A stretch of DNA of 64,000 bases from CAZVKN01 sp964627035 (GTDB lineage: Bacteria > Electryoneota > AABM5-125-24 > Hatepunaeales > Hatepunaeaceae), in NCBI GenBank assembly GCA_964627035.1, contig CAZVKN010000010.1, positions 24,473 through 88,472 of the forward strand. The letters are read 5' to 3'. The position numbers were made by a program, and so were the translations under genes. The notes under the pieces were generated by a model. It was not told the origin of the DNA, did not search any database, and was given only the letters and a program-made list of their open reading frames with translations. Position 1 is the stretch's first letter. Each line of letters opens with the position of its first letter. This document shows positions 15,390 to 24,481 of the stretch, one piece after another.

Positions 15390-18344
15390 ATGAGACTGCT
15401 CGCATCTATGTTTTCAATTCTGATTTTACTTCCGACGCTACTCTTCGCCGACATCATAAATGTCCCTGACGATCACGAGACCATCCAGGGGGCAATCGAA
15501 GCGGCTGAAGACGGTGATACCGTTCTCGTTGAGCCGGGTGAATATGTTGAGTATCCAAATTTTGAAGGTAAAAGAATTACTGTAGCCGGTTTATACCTTA
15601 CCACCGGCGATGAATCTCATATCGCAGAAACTATTGTTGACGGCAACGATGAAGGGCGTGTGTTCTCGTTCAGAAGTGATGAGGATGAGGAGTCTATCCT
15701 TTGCGGGCTCACCATCCGAAACGGTGCTTCAACCTACGGTGCCGGAATTTACATCAACGGTGCCGCCCCTACACTTAGAAACTTAGTTATTTATAGCAAT
15801 CATGCAACCCGTTATGGTGGCGGAATCTATGCTACTCATGGTTCCGAACCGACCTTGATCAATGTCACATTAACCGATAACTCCGCGGAGCAAGCAGGAG
15901 GTGCGATACGCACCAATGACGAATCCACTATTAATATGACTAATTGCATTGTGTGGAACAATGAACCTGCAGAACTTCAGGATGATTTGAGCATAACCTA
16001 TTCAGACGTAGAAGACGGCTATAACGGACAAGGAAATATAGAATCCAACCCGCGGTTCGTTGACGCCGACGCGAGTGATTACAGTTTAGCAGATAACAGC
16101 CCCTGCATTGACCGGGGCGATCCCGATTCACCCGAGAGTCCCGACGGCAGCCGCAATGATATGGGAGCTTTATCATTCACACACCAACCTGAGCTGGCGG
16201 TTGCGCCGGAACAGTTAAACTTCAGAACCAGAGTCGGTATGGAACTCGAGCGAAGCTTCACTATTGAGAATGTGGGAGCGATACCGGCACATGTTACTTC
16301 CATCAGCATTGAGGGAGAAGCTCCTTTTGAGTTTGAAGCAATTGAAGAAGCAATTGAAATTGCTCCTGAAGAGGAATATGAGGTAATAGTCACATTTGCC
16401 CCGGATGAAGAAGGCGAATTCAATTCTGTCATCGAAATTGAAACGGATGATCCCGATAATGAAGTTTTTGAAGTTGCATTATCAGGATTCGCTGAACCTC
16501 CCATTCCGCAGATAATGATAGACACTGAGACTATTGATTACAGAGAGGTTGCGCTCAGAGTTGACAGCTCCGTTGACCTGACTATTTCCAATGGTGGTGA
16601 TGTTACATTGATCGTAGAAGAGATCACAATCGGCGGCGAACAGGCGGACGTCATCCAGATCAGCGTTGATGCGCTGGAAGTTGAACCCGATGAGAATCAG
16701 GTTGTAACCGTAACCGCCACACCGGGAGTTTTAGGTCAATTCAATGCGTCACTGTCAATCAGTTGTAACGATCCGGATCAGCCAGAGGTCAACATTGACA
16801 TATTGGGAAGCGCAGTTCTCCCCGATTTGCATTACGCGTTTACCGCAAACACCGGAACCAATCACACAATTCTCGTCAGAGAAGTTACCATTGATGAAGA
16901 AGAGTTTGAACTCGGGAACGAGGTCGGAGTCTTTTCACCCGATAACCTCTGCTGTGGAGGTGTGATGTGGATGGGTGAGCAAGCCGGTCTAATTGCCTGG
17001 GGCGACAATGAGATGACCGAAGCTGTTGACGGAATGCAGGAAGATGAGCAGATGACGTTCAAGCTGTGGGACTACGTCGCTGAACAAGAGTATGTCGCAG
17101 AACCGGAGTTCATTCAGAACGAGCGGATTAACGGTGACGACATCTACCATGATGACGGCTTAACGATTCTGACACTGTCAGTTGTACACGAGGAAGTGGT
17201 GGGATTTATGATGCAGCTGCGTGAAGGATGGAATCTATGCTCAGCTCCGATGATTCCTGAAGACGGAGATGTCACAGTTTTATGGCGTCCGGTGGTTGAA
17301 CGTGAGCACCTTGCAATCCTGAAAAATCAAAGCGGTCGCTTTTATGTTCCAGCAATACCCTTCTCAAACATGCCCCCCTGGGATTTCAGGCAAGGCTATC
17401 AGGCGAGGTTGTTAGAAGCTGATTCGCTTTTGGTTGTCGGTGAGTGGGCGGATGAGGACACAGCTATTCCTCTGCGTGCCGGATGGAATATGGTAGCGTA
17501 TCTGCCTGAGCAGGAGGTTGAAGCTCCTGATGCGTTTGAGAATGTGAATGACATTATGATAATCGCCAAAGATGTCCGTGGGAGATTTTATGTTCCAGCC
17601 ATCCCATTCAGTAACATGGGCAATTTGAGCAGAGGTCAAGGCTATCAGGTGAACATGAGTGAGGAGAGCGAACTGGTGTGGAATGTTCCCGAGCAGTTCA
17701 TGCCGGGTGCTTCCCCGCAAGAAGAAGTCAGCCACGCATCCGAGATTCTGATTACAGAGTCAAACATGTCACTTCTCATTCAGAGCTTGCCAAATCTGCC
17801 GTCCGACGGAGTTGAAATCACTCTTCAAAACGGATCAGGACTAATTGTGGGTGAATGTAAGCTTATCGGTGAAGGACCGTGGGGATTGGCAGTATGGGGC
17901 GATGATCCGACCACTGAAGATGTTGACGGTGCGATTGACGGTGAATTGCTTGATATGCAGGTATGGCACAAGGATCAATTGGTTGATGCGCGCGTTACCT
18001 GGATTAAAGGTGAAAGCAGATATGTGAAGGACGCTCTATCAATTGCCGAGATCAACTTGAGCGGAAGCGCATCGGTCGCTGATGAGTTCATGCTCTCCGA
18101 GCCTTATCCGAATCCGTTTAACAGCTCCACCAAATTGAGCTTTTCACTAATTGAAGACGGCTTTACTGAACTCGCAATATACGATGTCGGAGGGCGGTTG
18201 GTATCCACGCTGCTGTCGCAGCCGCTTGCAGCCGGTCATCACAGGATCACGTTTAACGCCGGATCGCTGCCGAGCGGGGTTTTCCTCGCCCAGTTGAAAT
18301 CGGGAGGTGAGGTGATGAACGTTAAAATGCTGCTGTTGCGATAG
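15390..18344 (+). CDS. Secreted beta-helix/Ig-like protein with type IX sorting domain
   Basis: The 984-residue protein has a signal peptide (about 1-20). A right-handed beta-helix, pectate-lyase-like region spans about 21-240 (NVPDDHETIQGAIEAAEDGD..., glycine/asparagine-rich rungs). Two Hydin/SPD-2-type Ig-like 'choice-of-anchor D' domains follow (about 265-370 and 375-475; FTIENVG, VTFAPDEEGEF). Then come a WGD-containing module (about 480-600), a pair of GWN...GRFYVP modules (about 607-775), a second WGDDP module (about 795-895) and a C-terminal sorting domain from about 897 (PYPNPFNSSTKLSFSL ... LPSGVFLAQLKSGG). It should be exported by Sec and then carried across the outer membrane by a type IX-like system. 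No catalytic function is evident. It starts the same-strand run shared with the two C25-like proteins. Confidence 0.82.
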   Translation: MRLLASMFSILILLPTLLFADIINVPDDHETIQGAIEAAEDGDTVLVEPGEYVEYPNFEGKRITVAGLYLTTGDESHIAETIVDGNDEGRVFSFRSDEDEESILCGLTIRNGASTYGAGIYINGAAPTLRNLVIYSNHATRYGGGIYATHGSEPTLINVTLTDNSAEQAGGAIRTNDESTINMTNCIVWNNEPAELQDDLSITYSDVEDGYNGQGNIESNPRFVDADASDYSLADNSPCIDRGDPDSPESPDGSRNDMGALSFTHQPELAVAPEQLNFRTRVGMELERSFTIENVGAIPAHVTSISIEGEAPFEFEAIEEAIEIAPEEEYEVIVTFAPDEEGEFNSVIEIETDDPDNEVFEVALSGFAEPPIPQIMIDTETIDYREVALRVDSSVDLTISNGGDVTLIVEEITIGGEQADVIQISVDALEVEPDENQVVTVTATPGVLGQFNASLSISCNDPDQPEVNIDILGSAVLPDLHYAFTANTGTNHTILVREVTIDEEEFELGNEVGVFSPDNLCCGGVMWMGEQAGLIAWGDNEMTEAVDGMQEDEQMTFKLWDYVAEQEYVAEPEFIQNERINGDDIYHDDGLTILTLSVVHEEVVGFMMQLREGWNLCSAPMIPEDGDVTVLWRPVVEREHLAILKNQSGRFYVPAIPFSNMPPWDFRQGYQARLLEADSLLVVGEWADEDTAIPLRAGWNMVAYLPEQEVEAPDAFENVNDIMIIAKDVRGRFYVPAIPFSNMGNLSRGQGYQVNMSEESELVWNVPEQFMPGASPQEEVSHASEILITESNMSLLIQSLPNLPSDGVEITLQNGSGLIVGECKLIGEGPWGLAVWGDDPTTEDVDGAIDGELLDMQVWHKDQLVDARVTWIKGESRYVKDALSIAEINLSGSASVADEFMLSEPYPNPFNSSTKLSFSLIEDGFTELAIYDVGGRLVSTLLSQPLAAGHHRITFNAGSLPSGVFLAQLKSGGEVMNVKMLLLR

Positions 18345-18354
18345 GGGATGTAAA

Positions 18355-21300
18355 ATGAGATTAACCGGTATGAGACTGACATTAATACTATCGCTCCTGA
18401 TTTGTTCCGTTCTTAACGGCGCGATGATAGATGATAATCAAGCAGTGACAGTTCAATTCAGAGACAGTGTCGTAAATCAGGATGTAGGTTCGTCAGAAAT
18501 ATCAATTCAGGTTTCTAATGTTGATATTGAGCAGATTCGATTCGACGGCGAGCCGTTCGACGTGATAACCGTCGGTGATGAGTTGACAATATCCCGCGAA
18601 GGATTTCCTGATCTGCCGCTCATCGCCCGCACGTTGATAATTCCGCCGCAGAGCGATGTTGCGCTTGAGATCGAAGGCATCAAATATCGAATTGAGGATG
18701 ATATAAATCCGGTCATAGCCCCACATGAAAACGAAGATGGAGGCTATGATCATATCGGTGAAGTGAGAGAATACCGGAATCACAGCGGTTATTGGCCCCC
18801 CCATCCGATTGAACTCGGAAGAGTTGCGATTATGCGAGGAAACCGACTCCTCACCTTCCGATACTATCCTCTACAATACAACCGTTCAACGAAAGAGTTG
18901 AAGGTTAATGAATCGGTTGATTTCCGCCTGGTCTATGAAGGAATAGGCGAGAATATCGTAGAGCATCCTGAGCGTCCAAAGCCGTCCGGTTATGTGAATC
19001 GAATTCTCAAGGGTCTGGTGTTGAATCCTCCCGATTCACCCGACAGAGACGATGTCATGAGTGGGTCATACCTGTACCTTGTCCCCAACGCCAACGGTGT
19101 GATGGACGCCATGCTGCCGCTGATTGAGTGGCGTAAGCGTCAGGGTCACAAAGTAACGGTAAACCAGCTACAAAACGGTGCGAGCATCGCCACAGTGAGG
19201 AATGCGATCCGTGACGCTTACGAAGCGGAACCTCCGGTCGAATATGTCGCTATCGTCGGTGATTGCGCCGGTCAGATCCGTCTTCCCGCTTATAACGGCT
19301 ACGGTGATTACGGCTTTTCCCGCCAGGAGGGTGATGATCCGCTGCCGGATGTCGCAGTGGGAAGAATATCCTGCAGCTCCACTAACGAGCTTAGACGAAT
19401 AGTCGGTAAACTGGTAGCTTATGAATCAACCCCCTACATGGATGATGAGGAGTGGTTTTCGCGCGGTGCGGTAGTTGCAGGGCACATTGGAAATGGTCTG
19501 AGTACGGTTCTATTGGCAAAGTATGTCCGAAGATTAATGCTTTCCGAAGGATTGGCTGAAGTTGACGGCTGGTACCATAATGATGACGGTCAAATCAGAA
19601 ATGAACAACCGTTTGTTTCAGATCAATTTGATGAAGGAGTGCTGCTCTTTCATTACCGAGCTTTTTCGCGGATGAATGCACTGAACCAAAATGTGTTGTG
19701 GAATCTGCCCAATAGGCGTGGAAGGTGGCCCGCAGTCATAGCGATATCCTGTAACACAGGGAACTATGTTAATGAAACAAGCTATACTGAGGTGTTTCTT
19801 CGTGCGCAGGGCGGCGGCATCGGTGCAATCGGTACTGCAACACCTCTAACCAATGTTAAGTTCAACAACATTATTTCTGGTGGATTTTGGCGGGCAGTTC
19901 TCAATCAAGATGTTTATGCCTTCGGATGGGGATTAAACGCAGGCAAATATGAACTGTGGCGAGCATACGATGGACATGAAGGTACTTACCAAAGTTTTAT
20001 GGAGTGGAACAACCTGATCGGTGATCCGGGAACACACATCATTACCGGTCTCCCGCGGGAGATTGAAGTGCAGCATGTCGAAACACTTTCTTTGGGCGAA
20101 AGCAGAGTCACCGTGACAGTTGAGGATGTTGACGCTGAAGCAGTGCTGTCCGATGCGTTGGTGTGTCTCTATAAGGACGATGAGTATCACGAGGTAATAT
20201 ACACTGACGGGAACGGCGTTGCAGAGTTTCACATTGCTCCCGATGCTCTCGAATCTGGAGATCTACTTGTTACGGTCACAAAACATAATATTCTACCCTA
20301 TCTTGGTGAGATTGAAGTTGACGAACGTGAGTTCTATCTTGGCATCAGCGATCCGCAGATCACCGGAGATGATGACGATGACGGTGAGGTTAATCCGGGT
20401 GAGAACATTGAGCTGACTCTGCATGTTACCAATTTCGGTACCGACGTTCCTGATGGTGAGATCACCATATCGGCTGAATCGCTCACCCGAATGGCACTCG
20501 TGCAGATTGAAGAAGACATTGTTTTGGATGAAGCACCTGATGTTGATGGATCTGCTGAAATCACAGTAGATGTTACGATTCATCCGACATGTCCCGATGA
20601 AAACGACATACAGATCGTCTTTGAGATTAGTGACGGTGAGTCCGTCTGGCAGTCTATGGTATCATTGGAGGCAGTCAGCCCCAGAATTGAGGTCACTTCA
20701 ATTGACATCGGCAGAGACCCCCTCGAGCCGGCGCAAGTCAGAGATATTGACATTGAGTTAAAAAACATAGGTCACGACCGGTTAGATGCCGCTTCGGCAA
20801 CTTTGTATAGTAAAAATAAGGTCATCAGAGTCGTTCAGGACGAAGCGGAGTACAGCTCGATTGCCGTAAACGGTAGAAGGTCCGTAAACGACGATTTATT
20901 CACAATCTCGACTCATCCTCTGGTTATCCCCGGTACAACGGCTTGGCTGGGGGTTGCGGTTGAAACCGAAGCCGGTTTCCGTGACAGCGCTCTCGTACAG
21001 GTTACAATCGGATCACCCGATGAGACCGATCCATTCGGACCGGATGAATACGGCTATGTCTGCTACGATTCCGGCGATGAAGATTGGGATTTGGCACCGG
21101 AATACGACTGGATCGAAATAAATGGAGGGATTAACGGGCACGATTTTGAAGGCACAGAGCTTGATCTCAGTGACCGCACCGATAACCAGGATGAAAGTGT
21201 AGTCGTTGATCTGCCGTTCGATTTCCAATATTATGGCGAGATGTTCGACCGGATCACGGTCTGTACAAACGGCTGGGCGGCGTTCGGAGAGCAGGGTGAA

Positions 21301-24183
21301 CTCGCTGCATTCAGAAATCGGCATATCGGTCAGGCTCTCGGTCCTAATGCGCAGTTGTGTGTCTGGTGGGATAATCTGGTCACCAACAATAATTCAGAAA
21401 TTCTCATCCACCACGACGAAGAAAATGACCTGTTCATTATAGAGTGGAGCCGAATGAAACGGCTGCTTGACGGGGGCGGACAGGGTGCTGAAGAGACGTT
21501 CCAGATCGTCCTGTATGATCCTGAAGTGTATGTGACCGAAACCGGTGACGGGATCATTGTCTTCCAATATGAGGATGTTGAGAACCAGCGGCAGCCAGCT
21601 CATAACGATACTCCTTACTGCACAATCGGCATAGGAAATCTGGATGATTCGGGAGGATTGGAATACACCTACTGGAACGACTACCCCGATGGCGCCAAAG
21701 AGATCGAAAGCGAAATGGCGATCAAGTTCATCACAACCACCGGTTACAGCAGCGGAATCATTGAGGGAACTATAACAGATGCTGAAACCGATGAACCCGT
21801 TCCAAACGCAAACGTGATTACCACAAACGGTTTCTGGGGAACATCGGATGAAAACGGCTTCTATAGGATTGAAGACATACTTGCAAATGACGATTACTCG
21901 GTAACAGCCAGCGCATTGGGATGGAATGATTCGACACGTAGTGAGTTTGAGGTTGTCGAAGATGAGACATTAACCGTTGACTTCAGCTTGCTACATCCGG
22001 AGTTTGAAGCATCGGTAGAACGTTTCGAAAGTTTACTCGGAGCGGGACAGCGCGAAGATAGCGAATTTGTCCTGTCAAATGACGGGAACGGTGTGTTAAA
22101 CTGGGGAGTGTCGCGAGTAGCTGATCTTGAGGATGAACCTGAAGCTTGGGAGCATCTGACCAATCACATGGTCGGCGATTCGGTTGATGACCGAAGAATT
22201 GAAGGAGCTGTTTTCACAGATGATCTCTTTTACATCACCGGCGGCGGGAACGACACAAATTATGTCTATGTCTTTGATCGAAACAGGGAAGAAGTGAACA
22301 GATTCCATCAATTCAGTGAAACAAGATTTGGAATGCGCGACCTGGCTTGGGACGGTGAACTGTTGTGGGGAGCTGACGATGATACGGTTTATGGCTTTAC
22401 TCCCGATGGCGAGTTAATCGCTTCTATTGAAGGTCCATACGGATCTCTTAGCACAATAGCCTGGGATTATACAAGAAATGTCTTGTGGGTCTCTGATTTG
22501 ATACACGACATAGTGGCTATTGACCTCGATGGCGAAGAGATTCTCAGAGTTGATGATCCGGTGCAGAGAACTTATGGCTTGGCGTTTTACGGCGATGACC
22601 CTGACGGTTATCAACTCTATTTCTCGACAACGAATGATGATGACAATGTGGAAATCCATAAGATTGACATAGAGACTGAAGAAATAATGTTTGTTCATCA
22701 GCTTGATCTTGAAGGAAATGGCAGTGCCCGCTCAGCAGGACTTTTCTTTACCAATGAATTTGATCCGATGTCGTGGGTGATGGTTTCAGTTGCTTCGCTA
22801 TCTAACATAAGAGGTGGCGACCGCATGGACGCCTGGCATTTTGAAGCCCGACGCGACTGGATGAGCACGGAACCGGTGGCAGGTGAAGTGCTGCCCGGTG
22901 AGCGGCAGGATGTGGTTCTGACACTACGAGCAAACCACTTCCAGCCGGGAACAGAACTTGAGGGACATCTTCTCTTTAGCCACAACGCATCCGGCGGCGA
23001 AACTGAAATCCCGATCAGCGTTGAAGTGGCGATCGGCCCCGGAGATCTCGATGACAGAACAGTTGAACTTACACAGGGTTGGAATTTGGTGTCCCTCAAC
23101 GTGGAACCTGAAGAGCTTGATATTCCGCAAATGATGGCACCGCTTGTTGAAGCCGGTCTGCTCGAACTCATAAAAGATGGTGAGGGCAGATTTTACCGTC
23201 CTGAACGGGACTTTAACAACATCCCGGGATGGGTGATTTCCGAGGGCTATAAGATGTATCTGTCCGATGCAGCGGAATGGAACGTTGAAGGAAGTGTCAT
23301 TGACCCCTGGGAAGCTCTACCGTTGGAGGAAGGGTGGAACATGACAGCCTACTATCCGCGCAATCCGGTTAATGCACCTGTGGCGCTGTCACGCATAAGA
23401 GATGAGTTAATTATCGCTAAAGATATCCATGGCAGGTTCTATTTGCCGGAATTTGACTTTAACAATATGCCTCCACTGCGCGAAGGCTCAGGATACAGAT
23501 ATAAGGTGAGCGAAGATGTAGATCTCGTCTATAGAGATGTCAATCAGAACGGCACGGTTGAGCTGACGATAGATGATCCTGTCCACTTCAATTTCAGCGG
23601 AATGTCTGACCTGAACATGAGCCTGCTGCTGCTCGGGGACGGCAACATAGAGGATTGGGAAGTCGGGATATACAATGATGCAGGTAAACTATTCGGATCG
23701 GGAAGATTTGACCCGGATGGAAGATGTGGCGTATCACTTTGGGGTGACGATCCGTCATCAACCGCAGTGGATGGTTTGAACGAGGGGGATATGTTCTCCT
23801 GCCGGATATGGGACGGTCAGCGTGAAATAAGTGTGGAGCTTGATCCGTTATTCGGCGAGGCAGAATTCACGACTGACGGAATATTCGTCGGTAAAATTAA
23901 TGTTGACAACTTCTTGCCCGTTGAATTTGGCATCCAATCCGCATATCCGAATCCGTTTAACAGCTCCGTTTCGTTGCGGTATGGATTGGTGGATGGTGGT
24001 GAGGTCACACTCACCATATATGATCTCTCAGGACGAGAGGTTGCTCAACTGTTTGCAGGACATCAGGCAGCCGGATTCCAGACGTTTGCATGGAATGCTA
24101 ATGAATTGCCATCGGGACTGTACATAGCGCACCTCAAACAAGGGGCACAGGTCAACTCGATTAAGCTCACGCTGCTGAGATAG
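18355..24183 (+). CDS. Gingipain-like (peptidase C25) giant secreted protein with type IX sorting domain
   Basis: The 1942-residue protein starts 10 bases after the preceding gene and has a signal peptide (about 1-23) and a C25-type propeptide region (about 40-215). The C25 domain (about 230-560) has YLYLVPNANGVMDAMLPLIEWRKRQGH and VEYVAIVGD. The nucleophile candidate is C466 in AISCNTGNY. The histidine motif expected as GHGS is replaced by FHYRAFSRM (H433), so activity is uncertain. Downstream are an acidic DDDDDGEVNPGE module (about 665), a PFDFQYYGE...CTNGW domain (about 900-1130), a carboxypeptidase-regulatory-like domain (about 1135-1215), a propeller-like region, twin GWN...GRFY modules (about 1569-1735), a WGDDP module and the sorting domain (about 1862-1942, AYPNPFNSSVSL). 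Confidence 0.83.
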   Translation: MRLTGMRLTLILSLLICSVLNGAMIDDNQAVTVQFRDSVVNQDVGSSEISIQVSNVDIEQIRFDGEPFDVITVGDELTISREGFPDLPLIARTLIIPPQSDVALEIEGIKYRIEDDINPVIAPHENEDGGYDHIGEVREYRNHSGYWPPHPIELGRVAIMRGNRLLTFRYYPLQYNRSTKELKVNESVDFRLVYEGIGENIVEHPERPKPSGYVNRILKGLVLNPPDSPDRDDVMSGSYLYLVPNANGVMDAMLPLIEWRKRQGHKVTVNQLQNGASIATVRNAIRDAYEAEPPVEYVAIVGDCAGQIRLPAYNGYGDYGFSRQEGDDPLPDVAVGRISCSSTNELRRIVGKLVAYESTPYMDDEEWFSRGAVVAGHIGNGLSTVLLAKYVRRLMLSEGLAEVDGWYHNDDGQIRNEQPFVSDQFDEGVLLFHYRAFSRMNALNQNVLWNLPNRRGRWPAVIAISCNTGNYVNETSYTEVFLRAQGGGIGAIGTATPLTNVKFNNIISGGFWRAVLNQDVYAFGWGLNAGKYELWRAYDGHEGTYQSFMEWNNLIGDPGTHIITGLPREIEVQHVETLSLGESRVTVTVEDVDAEAVLSDALVCLYKDDEYHEVIYTDGNGVAEFHIAPDALESGDLLVTVTKHNILPYLGEIEVDEREFYLGISDPQITGDDDDDGEVNPGENIELTLHVTNFGTDVPDGEITISAESLTRMALVQIEEDIVLDEAPDVDGSAEITVDVTIHPTCPDENDIQIVFEISDGESVWQSMVSLEAVSPRIEVTSIDIGRDPLEPAQVRDIDIELKNIGHDRLDAASATLYSKNKVIRVVQDEAEYSSIAVNGRRSVNDDLFTISTHPLVIPGTTAWLGVAVETEAGFRDSALVQVTIGSPDETDPFGPDEYGYVCYDSGDEDWDLAPEYDWIEINGGINGHDFEGTELDLSDRTDNQDESVVVDLPFDFQYYGEMFDRITVCTNGWAAFGEQGELAAFRNRHIGQALGPNAQLCVWWDNLVTNNNSEILIHHDEENDLFIIEWSRMKRLLDGGGQGAEETFQIVLYDPEVYVTETGDGIIVFQYEDVENQRQPAHNDTPYCTIGIGNLDDSGGLEYTYWNDYPDGAKEIESEMAIKFITTTGYSSGIIEGTITDAETDEPVPNANVITTNGFWGTSDENGFYRIEDILANDDYSVTASALGWNDSTRSEFEVVEDETLTVDFSLLHPEFEASVERFESLLGAGQREDSEFVLSNDGNGVLNWGVSRVADLEDEPEAWEHLTNHMVGDSVDDRRIEGAVFTDDLFYITGGGNDTNYVYVFDRNREEVNRFHQFSETRFGMRDLAWDGELLWGADDDTVYGFTPDGELIASIEGPYGSLSTIAWDYTRNVLWVSDLIHDIVAIDLDGEEILRVDDPVQRTYGLAFYGDDPDGYQLYFSTTNDDDNVEIHKIDIETEEIMFVHQLDLEGNGSARSAGLFFTNEFDPMSWVMVSVASLSNIRGGDRMDAWHFEARRDWMSTEPVAGEVLPGERQDVVLTLRANHFQPGTELEGHLLFSHNASGGETEIPISVEVAIGPGDLDDRTVELTQGWNLVSLNVEPEELDIPQMMAPLVEAGLLELIKDGEGRFYRPERDFNNIPGWVISEGYKMYLSDAAEWNVEGSVIDPWEALPLEEGWNMTAYYPRNPVNAPVALSRIRDELIIAKDIHGRFYLPEFDFNNMPPLREGSGYRYKVSEDVDLVYRDVNQNGTVELTIDDPVHFNFSGMSDLNMSLLLLGDGNIEDWEVGIYNDAGKLFGSGRFDPDGRCGVSLWGDDPSSTAVDGLNEGDMFSCRIWDGQREISVELDPLFGEAEFTTDGIFVGKINVDNFLPVEFGIQSAYPNPFNSSVSLRYGLVDGGEVTLTIYDLSGREVAQLFAGHQAAGFQTFAWNANELPSGLYIAHLKQGAQVNSIKLTLLR

Positions 24184-24481
24184 TGCGCTTTAAGGAATTT
24201 TGATTTTGTAGTCGTGGTTGTCTCAACCACGACGCCGGGCACGACTACAGTTACTAATGACAGAAATTATCCGGTGTCAGCCCGCCGTGGCTGACACGTA
24301 ACTTGTTTAATTCTACGCTGATAACTGTCAGGTACGGCGACCTGACAGCGGGAAACGGCTTGAGACAAGCCCGACTACAGTTATACGGATAGGTTAAACA
24401 GGCTTTTTCAGGACAATCACTCATGTATATAAAACCCGTTAGCATTACATACAACAGAGAACCAAACACCGGGAGCGACAT
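24184..24481. other. Repeat-filled spacer between the two C25-like genes
   Basis: The 298-base spacer holds no gene. It contains a TGTAGTCGTGG-type core palindrome (24207-24249), a two-hairpin element core (24271-24352) and half of another core palindrome (24356-24379, CGGCTTGAGACAAGCCCG then ACTACA). A weak TATAAA (near 24427) and a GGGAG before the ATG at 24482 are the only expression signals I see. Confidence 0.6.
24271..24352 (-). repeat. Two-hairpin intergenic element (131-bp family), core copy
   Basis: Two hairpins built on GTGTCAGC/GCTGACAC and CTGTCAGG/CCTGACAG are arranged exactly as in the copy at 4113-4193. The outer CAGTCTGTC-type ends are missing. The copy sits between two halves of the TGTAG-type palindromic core, suggesting insertion of one repeat beside or into another. 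Confidence 0.75.

Noticed and set aside
15940..16525. Long minus-strand frames under the giant secreted protein genes
   Set aside because: They lie opposite clear secreted-protein coding sequence and show no domain, start signal or composition of their own.
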